Positions 1 through 6,341 of a stretch of DNA of 7,117 bases are shown here, piece after piece; the first letter of the stretch is position 1; every line of letters begins with the position of its first letter. The stretch spans positions 1 to 7,117 of the forward strand of contig JAKMEU010000085.1 of assembly GCA_022425845.1 (NCBI GenBank), given 5' to 3'. Under the pieces are notes generated by a model. That model ran no database searches. It worked only from the letters and a program-made list of their open reading frames with translations, and had not been told where the DNA came from. The position numbers and the translations under genes were made by a program. Origin of the DNA: Luminiphilus sp. (GTDB lineage: Bacteria > Pseudomonadota > Gammaproteobacteria > Pseudomonadales > Halieaceae).

Positions 1-2251
1 TCCCGGCACTGTTATCACCTATACGCTTGTTTACAGTAACAAGGGGACCGCGACTGCATCGGGCATCCTCCTTGCGGAAAGCCTACCCCCAAACGTAACG
101 TACATCGCTAATTCTGCCAGCACCACACCCACGCGCATTACCGGGAAACTACTGGAATGGTCTCTTCCCGACCTCGACCCGGGACGCAAGGAATTCGTCA
201 CCTTCAAGGTACGGGTCAACGACGACCTGCGTGACGGAACCGTGCTATCCAACCAAGCCGTGATTTCCAGCAACAGCACGGCGAAGACGGGCAGCAATAC
301 GGTCGTCATTGACGTCACGAGCAAGCCCGATCTGGTGGTCAGCAAAAGTTTGAATGGCGTCACCCTGGCGGCGCCCGGGCAAACGCTGTCCTGGGATATC
401 TCGGTGGAGAACCGCGGCTCAGACACTGCCTCGAACGTGTTCATTACAGACACGCTCCCCCTGAACACGAGTTGGGTGGATACGGGGTCAGGATCCCACG
501 TCGGTGGCGTCGTGACCTGGGGGCCATTCACTCTGGCACCCGATACCAGCATCACGGTCCACCCCAAGGCGACGGTGGCCAACCCACTGGCCAATGGCAC
601 GTTGCTGGACAACAAAGTGGAAGTGACAGGCGACGACAGCAGCGCAAATCCACTCCCCACCCTCAGCAAGAATCAGGTAACGCCGGTAGTGAGCAGCCCA
701 ATTCTTGAAATCGATATCGATGTTGACAAGCCCATTATCTCAGCAGGAGATGGTGCGCTTTACACCATCGTCATCCGCAATGTGGGCAACGATATCGCCC
801 ATGACGTCGAAGTGGCGGCTACTCTGCCCACTGGTGGCATACCACAAATCGTTGATCACGGTGGCAGCTTTACGCCCGATGGTGCCTTTGCTCTTTGGCA
901 AATCGGTAGCCTGCCCCCCGCCGGCTCCATCACGCTACAATTTTCGGCCGGAATCCCGGTAGGAACGCTAAATGGCAGTACCGAGCTGGTCGTGGCTGGC
1001 ATCGAAGGAAGTAACGCTGGATACGCCGGAGACGTGGCGGTGAGCCTCGTTGCGAGCTCGCCGGGGCTCCGTCTCGACAAAACCGGACCCAACAGTGTCG
1101 AGGCGGGGGAGCTTATTACCTGGACGCTGCCGTACAGCAATTTTGGTAACACGGCGGCAACGGGCCTGATACTCAGGGATACCTTACCACCGGGAACGAC
1201 CTTTGAAAGCGCCAGTAGTGGTGGCGCAGAAACCTCGAGCGGATCAGGCATTGTGGAATGGAATTTAGGCTCTTTAGCTGCTCAAAGCGGGGCTTCGGTG
1301 AACCTGGTTGCGAGAGCAGATTCGGGCATTGCCAGCGGTACTGTGATCAACAATACGGCCAAACTTTCAGCCAGCAATGCGCCATCGGCTTCCGCCAGTG
1401 CCTCTGTAATTGAGCGCAGTCACACCGAGTTGGACGTGGAGATCACAGCCGCTGCTGACCCCATCCAGGCCGGCGATACCGAAACCCTCACCGTTAACTG
1501 GGGCAACATCGGCAATCAGGACACCACCAACGCCGTTATTACCGCAAGCATCCCACCCGATTCAGACCTTGAAGGCACGCCAACCAGCGGCGGTACCCGG
1601 GTGGGCAGAACGGTTCAATGGTCGGTCGCTGATCTTAATGCCGGCGACACCGGCAGTGCGACCTTCACGGTACGGACGGTAGCGCCCCTTAATAATGGCA
1701 CCCGCCTGACCAGCGTGGCCGACATCAGTGCGGACGACGGGCTACCCGACTCGGACTCAGATGATTTCATGGTCAGCAGCTCACCGATTTGGATCAAGGC
1801 CAAGACACCCGACGCCACCAGCCTGGTGCCGGGCAACTTCGTTACCTTTGATATCGACCTCATTAACCTGGGTAATGAAAATGCCACCCAGGTGTCCGTG
1901 GTCGATAACCTACCCCCAGGACTTAAGGTTGACAGTGCAGGGCAATCCGGCGTCGTGGATACCACGGCCAATACCGTCACCTGGACCCTTGGCACGGTGG
2001 CTCCCAACGCTCCCGTCACACTGACGGTGCGCGCCCGGGTGTTGGCAGCGAATACAACGTTGGTCAACACCGCCACGGTGAGCAGCTTCGAGTTACCCGA
2101 TGTAGTTGTTACGGGCAGTTTGCGTTCAGGTGCCCAACCACCCGTTCCGGTGCTACCCAGGGATATTTACCTCTGGCTGTTGTTGGCGGCAATGGGGCTA
2201 ATAGCGTGGCGATACCAGCTTCGGTCTCAGCGGTTCAGGGACATCAGATAA
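1..2251 (+). CDS. Tandem DUF11-repeat surface/secreted protein, 3' part (5' end outside window)
   Basis: The frame is open from base 2 to the TAA at 2249-2251, giving about 749 visible residues. The GTG at 242 is internal, because DUF11-like sequence continues upstream of it to the window edge, so the true start is off the window. The visible chain is one partial and five complete DUF11 domains of about 120 residues. Each carries the family pattern: a beta-strand opening such as LVVSKS, a 'G..L.W.i...N.G...a.nv.i.D.LP' core and a 'GT.L.N.A.V' end. DUF11 is an Ig-like beta-sandwich found in large extracellular proteins. The chain ends in a Pro-rich spacer, a hydrophobic segment (about 2165-2209) and an Arg-rich tail, so it is probably exported and anchored by its C terminus. 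It is rich in Ser, Thr, Asn and Asp and I see no catalytic motif. A structural or adhesive role is inference. It is convergent with rlmKL. Confidence 0.9.
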   Translation, partial: PGTVITYTLVYSNKGTATASGILLAESLPPNVTYIANSASTTPTRITGKLLEWSLPDLDPGRKEFVTFKVRVNDDLRDGTVLSNQAVISSNSTAKTGSNTVVIDVTSKPDLVVSKSLNGVTLAAPGQTLSWDISVENRGSDTASNVFITDTLPLNTSWVDTGSGSHVGGVVTWGPFTLAPDTSITVHPKATVANPLANGTLLDNKVEVTGDDSSANPLPTLSKNQVTPVVSSPILEIDIDVDKPIISAGDGALYTIVIRNVGNDIAHDVEVAATLPTGGIPQIVDHGGSFTPDGAFALWQIGSLPPAGSITLQFSAGIPVGTLNGSTELVVAGIEGSNAGYAGDVAVSLVASSPGLRLDKTGPNSVEAGELITWTLPYSNFGNTAATGLILRDTLPPGTTFESASSGGAETSSGSGIVEWNLGSLAAQSGASVNLVARADSGIASGTVINNTAKLSASNAPSASASASVIERSHTELDVEITAAADPIQAGDTETLTVNWGNIGNQDTTNAVITASIPPDSDLEGTPTSGGTRVGRTVQWSVADLNAGDTGSATFTVRTVAPLNNGTRLTSVADISADDGLPDSDSDDFMVSSSPIWIKAKTPDATSLVPGNFVTFDIDLINLGNENATQVSVVDNLPPGLKVDSAGQSGVVDTTANTVTWTLGTVAPNAPVTLTVRARVLAANTTLVNTATVSSFELPDVVVTGSLRSGAQPPVPVLPRDIYLWLLLAAMGLIAWRYQLRSQRFRDIR
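2..2125 (+). repeat. Array of six DUF11 domains at protein level (first one partial)
   Basis: Repeat units begin at a recurring Ser-x-Pro or similar motif followed by a beta strand. Unit 1 is partial (2-319). The others start at about 320 (SKPDL), 692 (SSPIL), 1055 (SSPGL), 1418 (SHTEL) and 1778 (SSPIW). Start-to-start spacing is 372, 363, 363 and 360 bases, or 120-124 residues. The last unit ends near 2125. Protein similarity is clear, with 'N.GN..A..v.v.D.LPpG' cores in most units, but the DNA of the units is well diverged. This is therefore an old domain array and not a recent tandem DNA duplication. Unit 5 is the most divergent, with TASIPPDSD in place of the usual D.LP core. Confidence 0.85.
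2132..2248 (+). other. C-terminal sorting-signal-like tail (VPVLP, hydrophobic helix, Arg-rich end)
   Basis: After the last DUF11 unit comes a Pro-rich spacer (AQPPVPVLP, 2132-2158), then a hydrophobic stretch of about 15 residues (IYLWLLLAAMGLIAW, 2165-2209), then a short basic tail with five arginines. This three-part layout is that of a C-terminal protein-sorting signal. VPVL sits where IPTL sits in IPTL-CTERM proteins, and 'MGLIAWR' recalls the end of PEP-CTERM tails. The match to either is not exact, and there is no LPXTG or GlyGly signature. It could instead be a plain C-terminal membrane anchor. The layout is seen in the sequence; sorting is inference. Confidence 0.5.
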
Positions 2252-2329
2252 GCCGCACCGCCTGGGACGGGGTTGGCGCCTAAACGCCCAGCCACTGATG
2301 GGGCAAGCAAGAGCCGGGTGGCTGCACGG
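2252..2329. other. Convergent intergenic stretch with weak inverted repeats
   Basis: This separates the stop of the DUF11 gene from the stop of rlmKL. CAGCCAC (2289-2295) is complementary to GTGGCTG (2318-2324) across a 22-base loop. GGTTGGCG (2271-2278) can pair imperfectly with CGCCCAGCC (2285-2293), with one bulge and one wobble. Neither is followed by a T run on either strand, so a classical intrinsic terminator is not supported. Either could be a weak bidirectional stop, or termination may be Rho-dependent. Confidence 0.25.
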
Positions 2330-4519
2330 TTAAGGCTTAAGGTGCTGGAAACGCCAGCAATGGTGAATGTCAGGGCGCCGGCTGAAATCCTCCGGAATGG
2401 TGTCCGCCGTGATGTCGGCCACGCGATAGCGACTGGCCAGTTCTTCCGCCAGCTGGAAACGCCTGTGATTGTTGGAGAAGTACAGCGTACCGTCCTCGTT
2501 CAGCACCGCCATCGCCGCATCTATCAGGACGGCATGGTCCCGTAAAATGTCCAGGGTGCCCTCGGTGGCCTTGGAGTTGGAAAAAGAGGGGGGATCGAGC
2601 AATACCAAATCGTACTTGCGCCCACAGCTTTGCAACCACTTCAGACAATCTGCCCGCTCTGCCCGGTGTTGGCGATCGGACAAGCCGTTCAGGGCAAGAT
2701 TTTCCCCAAGCCACGCGAGGTACGTATTGGAGAGGTCAACACTGGTAGAGGTCGCGGAACCCCCCAGCGCCGCTTGGACAGTCGCGGACCCCGGGTAGCA
2801 GAATAAATTCAGGAAATGCCTACCCTTTGCCTCCTCCGCCAGACGCAGGCGCAGGGGCCGGTGATCCAGAAACAGGCCGGTGTCGAGGTAATCGTGCAGG
2901 TTTATCAGTAGACGGGCCTTCCCTTCGGTCACCGTCAGTCGTTCGCCCTTCTGCCCCTGCCTGGTGTACTGCTGCGTGCCCCGCTGCCGCTCCCGGCGCT
3001 TGGCCGCAATGGGCTGACCCGGATCCAGCGCGCAGAAGACCCGCACGGCAGCCAAGGCCTCATCAAAACGCTGCTGGGCCGCCTCCTCACTGATAGTCCT
3101 GGGCGGTGCATACTCTGCGATGTGGGGCGTGCCTTCGTAAAGATCAATCGCAACCGCATATTCAGGCATGTCCGCGTCGTACAGGCGGTAGCAGCTGGTA
3201 GCACTTTTAGCCAACCAGGACTTCAGTCGCCGTTGATTTTTGTTGAGTCGGTTGAGCAACATCCGTGCCCCATCCGTCAGGGATTCTTCCCCGCTCTCCC
3301 CATGGCGATCACCCGAGGTCTCGGGCGCGGCATCCATGTTCCTGTTTGAAAGATGGTTATCGGCCGATAAATTAAACATCAGCAGTTGAATATCGATCGC
3401 GCCATTATTGAGGGCGTATTGTTTGTGGCTACGCAGACCAATGGCCCGGCCCAGATCCCTGTCCGCCGTCAGGATACCGGCGCGCCAGCCCTGAAACTCC
3501 CGATGCATCACCTGCCCCAATTCGCGATAGAGCAGCTTCATGGCCGCAGGCTCACCCAGCCGTTCTCCCCAGGGCGGATTGCACACAATCAGGCCCTCAG
3601 GCATCGCTCGATGCGTGGGTCGCGTCAGGGTATTGAGCGCTTTGGGTCGGACCCTGACCAGGGACTCCAACCCAAGGGCTGTAATACTGCTTTCTGCACG
3701 GCGAATTGCGCGGATATCACCATCGTATCCCCGTAATTCAACCCCTTCGGGTGCAGGCCGGTGCCGATTGACTGCGTCAGCTTTGATGGCGCGCCACTGC
3801 TCAGGTTGATGACCCAGCCAGCCATCAAAGCCCCACCGAGCGCGATCAAGCCCGGGGGCTCGATCCATCGCCATCATCGCCGCCTCGATCAAGATGGTGC
3901 CCGAGCCACACATGGGATCAATCAGGGGCTGACCAGCAGCCAGCGACTGCAGCCAGCCCGACCGAATCAGCACGGCCGCGGCCAGGTTTTCCTTGAGCGG
4001 GGCCTTCCCGGGGTCCGAACGATAACCTCGCTGATGAAGACTGGTGCCGGAAAGGTCGATACCCACGGTTACGCGCCCACGATGCAAACGCACATTAATC
4101 CGAAGGTCAGGGGATCGGGTGTCGACGTTGGGTCGCTCCAGTCCCCGGCTGCGAAAAACATCAACAACGGCGTCCTTGCAGCGTTGGGCGCCGAACTGTG
4201 TATTACGAATGCCTTCAGAGCGCCCTGAAAAATCTACAACGAGACTGCTTCCCGGCGCCAACTGCTCATGCCAAGGCAGATTTGCGATCCCCGCATACAG
4301 GTCATCCGCATCACTCGCCGCAAACTCGCTGAGCTGTAAAATGATCCTGTTGGCCAGGCGACTGTTCAGACAGGCGCGATAGCCCACGCCCAGACCGCCA
4401 CTGAAGGTTACCCCGGCGACTGTTTCCCTGACATCGGAAGCGCCAAACCCTTCAATTTCGGGTACCAGAAGGCTGCCCAAGCCCTTCGGGCTTGTTGCGA
4501 TAAACCGAAGGGAGGTCAA
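2330..4519 (-). CDS. rlmKL: Bifunctional 23S rRNA methyltransferase RlmKL (m2G2445 and m7G2069)
   Basis: This 729-aa protein aligns end to end with E. coli RlmKL (about 700 aa) as I recall it. Residues 1-160 form the N-terminal THUMP-containing region (FIATSPKG; FSG...IRNTQFGA). The RlmL methyltransferase follows, with SAM motif I LIDPMCGSGTILIEAA (199-214) and catalytic NPPWGERLG (314-322); it makes m2G2445. A polar linker (about 384-417) leads to the RlmK methyltransferase, with CYRLYDADMPEY (443-454), DYLDTGLFLDHR (543-554), motif I LFCYPGSAT (572-580) and LDPPSFSNSK (641-650); it makes m7G2069. Both act on domain V of 23S rRNA during 50S assembly in the cytoplasm. The start is TTG at 4519-4517. 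The frame has a stop at 4534-4532 and no ATG or GTG before the conserved N terminus, and the TTG overlaps the upstream TGA as TTGA. It is the last gene of the lipoprotein operon. The linker looks longer than in E. coli. Confidence 0.95.
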   Translation of the reverse strand: MTSLRFIATSPKGLGSLLVPEIEGFGASDVRETVAGVTFSGGLGVGYRACLNSRLANRIILQLSEFAASDADDLYAGIANLPWHEQLAPGSSLVVDFSGRSEGIRNTQFGAQRCKDAVVDVFRSRGLERPNVDTRSPDLRINVRLHRGRVTVGIDLSGTSLHQRGYRSDPGKAPLKENLAAAVLIRSGWLQSLAAGQPLIDPMCGSGTILIEAAMMAMDRAPGLDRARWGFDGWLGHQPEQWRAIKADAVNRHRPAPEGVELRGYDGDIRAIRRAESSITALGLESLVRVRPKALNTLTRPTHRAMPEGLIVCNPPWGERLGEPAAMKLLYRELGQVMHREFQGWRAGILTADRDLGRAIGLRSHKQYALNNGAIDIQLLMFNLSADNHLSNRNMDAAPETSGDRHGESGEESLTDGARMLLNRLNKNQRRLKSWLAKSATSCYRLYDADMPEYAVAIDLYEGTPHIAEYAPPRTISEEAAQQRFDEALAAVRVFCALDPGQPIAAKRRERQRGTQQYTRQGQKGERLTVTEGKARLLINLHDYLDTGLFLDHRPLRLRLAEEAKGRHFLNLFCYPGSATVQAALGGSATSTSVDLSNTYLAWLGENLALNGLSDRQHRAERADCLKWLQSCGRKYDLVLLDPPSFSNSKATEGTLDILRDHAVLIDAAMAVLNEDGTLYFSNNHRRFQLAEELASRYRVADITADTIPEDFSRRPDIHHCWRFQHLKP

Positions 4520-4530
4520 AGCCCCCCCTG
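4478..4530 (-). promoter_or_regulatory. rlmKL translation-initiation region: G-run SD, TTG start in a predicted hairpin loop, competing stems
   Basis: On the minus strand, AGGGGGGG (4529-4522) lies just before the TTG start and is the only SD-like element. It can pair with CCTCCCTT (4515-4508): eight pairs, two of them G.U, with a 6-base loop CTTTGA that holds both the TTG start and the TGA stop of the upstream gene. Further on, CCCTTCGG (4512-4505) is perfectly complementary to CCGAAGGG (4489-4482). That second segment also sits inside a 7-bp hairpin, CAAGCCC-GAA-GGGCTTG (4494-4478). These stems share bases and exclude one another. The complementarity is seen directly. That it controls translation, for example by making rlmKL depend on translation of the upstream lipoprotein, is inference. 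Confidence 0.45.
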
Positions 4531-5652
4531 CTCAATGGCAATGATGCGACCCAGTATGTTCCGCCATTGTGCGTACTGCTCCTCAAGGGTTCCGGCAAGA
4601 CGCACCACGCTCTCTCCCGTATCCAAAACCGTGGGCGCCGTCTCGTTGTCAAATCCAGTCGCCAGTTCGAACAGGTCCTGCTCCTGAATCCGAACCGATC
4701 GATAGGCAGAATAGACCTGCTGCATCGCAGCAAAACTGCCTTGATCTGCTTTTAGCTCGCGCCCTGCCGCCCGCGCGGTATAGGATTCCAGATACTCGGC
4801 CTGCTCGAGGCTGGAACGGCGCCAAAGCCTGTACGTCGGACCCAGTTCACTGCGCAGATCAACGTATTGCTCATCGACGGTGTCAATGAACAACGCCTCC
4901 TGGTTCCGGATGCGGTCAATACGCGCCAACATGGGATCGTTGTCTGCCGGTAGGCGCTGCAACCCAATGGTGCCGCCCTCTTCTACAAGGTAAGACGAAA
5001 ACGCGGCAGGCGCGAGTTCCTCCGCATAGCGCAGATCGGCCACCCTCATCAGCCTCTCAATGTCATTTACAGCGACATCCTGAAAAGCCGACACCAGGCG
5101 GTTGGCAATGGCTATGAACAGCGGTCGAAAAGGCTCAGAACGGGTATCGAGATAGTCATTCGCAGCAGCGACACCGTGAAACCGTTCCTCGAGCAGCAGT
5201 CGATTGCTTGAATCAACAGCACTGATAGCCAGGACAAAATCCCTGCCATCCGAGTGCAAAATCGTACCGGTGACGGTCACGGCCGCGAACTGGCTGGGCG
5301 CAGGTAGCACACGCACGGCCCCCCACTGTCCCGACTCGGTCAGAATATCCCTGAGGTACGCTGCGGCCAGGCGCGCCTCTACCGAGCGCAGCTTATCCCG
5401 GGCATCCTTCGCATCAGGATTGCGAATTCCGTCATCAAAAACGACAACTCCGACTTCAAGTGGCAGGGGCTGCTCTCGATTAGTGAAACGGTTTGCTGCA
5501 ACGGGGTCTGGCCACTCCGCGCGACCGCTGTCTCTCGAATCCATGTCGATACCGGGCAGACCCGTCGTTGACTCCCTGGGGCTGCTGCAGCCTGCGAGGA
5601 TAAGTACGAGTAAAGGCACGCACACCGCCAGCGCTCTCCATGAAACCGTCAT
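4516..5652 (-). CDS. Uncharacterised outer-membrane-type lipoprotein, 378 aa
   Basis: I do not recognise a named family. With the ATG at 5652, the protein opens with a signal peptide (WRALAVCVPLLVLILAGC) whose lipobox LAGC puts the lipidated Cys at residue 22. The next residue is Ser, not Asp, which favours the outer membrane. I chose ATG 5652 because it forms an ATGA overlap with the stop of the upstream gene and places the signal peptide correctly; an in-frame TTG at 5676 would add eight polar residues. Residues about 60-190 look alpha/beta: VGVVVFDD, an Arg/Ala-rich helix, then VRVLPAPS, VTVTGTILHSDGRDFVLAISAVD. This is reminiscent of small periplasmic domains of accessory lipoproteins of the CsgG/LpoB/LptE type, a loose comparison only. 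Residues about 195-378 appear all-helical, with EQY-type amphipathic helices and no enzyme motif. It overlaps rlmKL through TTGA, so translational coupling is likely. Confidence 0.85.
   Translation of the reverse strand: MTVSWRALAVCVPLLVLILAGCSSPRESTTGLPGIDMDSRDSGRAEWPDPVAANRFTNREQPLPLEVGVVVFDDGIRNPDAKDARDKLRSVEARLAAAYLRDILTESGQWGAVRVLPAPSQFAAVTVTGTILHSDGRDFVLAISAVDSSNRLLLEERFHGVAAANDYLDTRSEPFRPLFIAIANRLVSAFQDVAVNDIERLMRVADLRYAEELAPAAFSSYLVEEGGTIGLQRLPADNDPMLARIDRIRNQEALFIDTVDEQYVDLRSELGPTYRLWRRSSLEQAEYLESYTARAAGRELKADQGSFAAMQQVYSAYRSVRIQEQDLFELATGFDNETAPTVLDTGESVVRLAGTLEEQYAQWRNILGRIIAIEQGGL
5649..5652 (-). promoter_or_regulatory. ATGA stop/start overlap coupling the two lipoprotein genes
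   Basis: On the minus strand the ATG of the 378-aa lipoprotein (5652-5650) overlaps the TGA of the upstream lipoprotein (5651-5649). Only a weak purine stretch (GAGAAA) precedes the ATG, so initiation probably depends on ribosomes finishing the upstream gene. This overlap decides the start call of the downstream gene. Confidence 0.75.
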
Positions 5653-6341
5653 GATTCGGGTTTCTCGGTGGTACAAACAGTGCCTTTGGTCAGCGTCTGC
5701 GTACAGCGATAACCCGCCTTGCTGGGGTCAAAACGTGAGTAGACCCGATTGACAATGAAGGGCTCTCTGACCGTTGGTGAATAGACGGCCGTCTGCAGCA
5801 CAATTGAATCAGCCAGCGCTGAGCGGGTGACACGATGCCGAATCGAGAGTCCATCGGGTAGAGAAATATCGAAAAACAATTGATGCCCGTCCCAGCCGCA
5901 CTGCTCAATGCCGAACGGAGTTTGGGTCACCGTCGGGGGTGGGCGATCGGTGACACAGATCAGTGCGAAGCTGTTCTCCCGCTTAATACGCACCGTATTG
6001 TCGGTCTGTATGACCTCTAGAAGTTCCGGGGCTGTGATGATCTCCGCCATTTCGGCCAGCGCGAGTAAATCTCGGCCCGACGCCATGGGGCTACCCGAGT
6101 AGCTCTGTCCTCGCTCTGCGGCCCGGGCGCGCCTCTCGGCCTCCTGCTGCAACTGTCGAATGATCGTATTGAAGCGGCGTTGGATATTATCGCTGCGGGC
6201 ATAATCCACCTCCCAATTGCCTGTCATATCAATAGGATCAGCAGGCGCATAGCGCGCGGGCTTGGGTCCCTCAGACTGGCAGCCCGGTAACACGAGGACG
6301 AGGAGCAGTATGAAGCTGAAACGTCTCATTGCAGGCGGCAT
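5649..6341 (-). CDS. Uncharacterised lipoprotein with beta-rich domain, 230 aa
   Basis: The N terminus MRRFSFILLLVLVLPGC is a lipoprotein signal with lipobox LPGC, Cys 21 when counted from the ATG at 6341. A second in-frame ATG at 6329 (226 aa) is equally possible. Neither has a strong SD, though GGGAA lies about 10 bases before the first. The mature chain begins with 'MTGNWEVDYARSDN' (39-52), then a basic helix rich in Gln, Glu and Arg (about 53-77). Alternating beta-type segments follow, such as LLEVIQTDNTVRIKR, CGWDGHQLFFDISL, IRHRVTRS and FIVNRVYSRFD. The 'G.W..D...SD' opening followed by strands of the 'W.g..L.....l..g......R' type resembles unnamed lipocalin-like or beta-sheet proteins common in proteobacteria; that comparison is from memory. 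Four mature cysteines besides the lipidated one (129, 148, 213, 223) could form disulfides. It is the first gene of the coupled unit leading to rlmKL. Confidence 0.8.
   Translation of the reverse strand: MPPAMRRFSFILLLVLVLPGCQSEGPKPARYAPADPIDMTGNWEVDYARSDNIQRRFNTIIRQLQQEAERRARAAERGQSYSGSPMASGRDLLALAEMAEIITAPELLEVIQTDNTVRIKRENSFALICVTDRPPPTVTQTPFGIEQCGWDGHQLFFDISLPDGLSIRHRVTRSALADSIVLQTAVYSPTVREPFIVNRVYSRFDPSKAGYRCTQTLTKGTVCTTEKPES

Noticed and set aside
242..244. GTG at 242 as the start of the DUF11 protein
   Set aside because: The same frame upstream (2-241) encodes a clear DUF11 unit (TYTLVYSNKGTATASG...), so the gene starts before the window.
31..669. Long minus-strand reading frame of 212 codons opposite the DUF11 gene
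   Set aside because: It lies opposite a frame with unmistakable DUF11 repeats, has no domain or SD, and reads as low-complexity Ser/Val/Leu sequence typical of an antisense shadow.
320..2125. DUF11 array considered as a DNA tandem repeat or CRISPR-like array
   Set aside because: Units are similar only as protein; there are no identical direct repeats or spacers.
3761..4228. Plus-strand frame of 155 codons inside rlmKL
   Set aside because: It is antisense to the conserved RlmL methyltransferase domain and shows no protein-family pattern.
5653..5676. TTG at 5676 as the start of the 378-aa lipoprotein
   Set aside because: It would add eight polar residues before the signal peptide; the ATG at 5652 forms a classic ATGA overlap and is the better start.
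5204..5752. Plus-strand frame of 182 codons opposite the lipoprotein genes
   Set aside because: It covers both the signal peptide of one lipoprotein and the C terminus of the other on the opposite strand, and has no recognisable motif.
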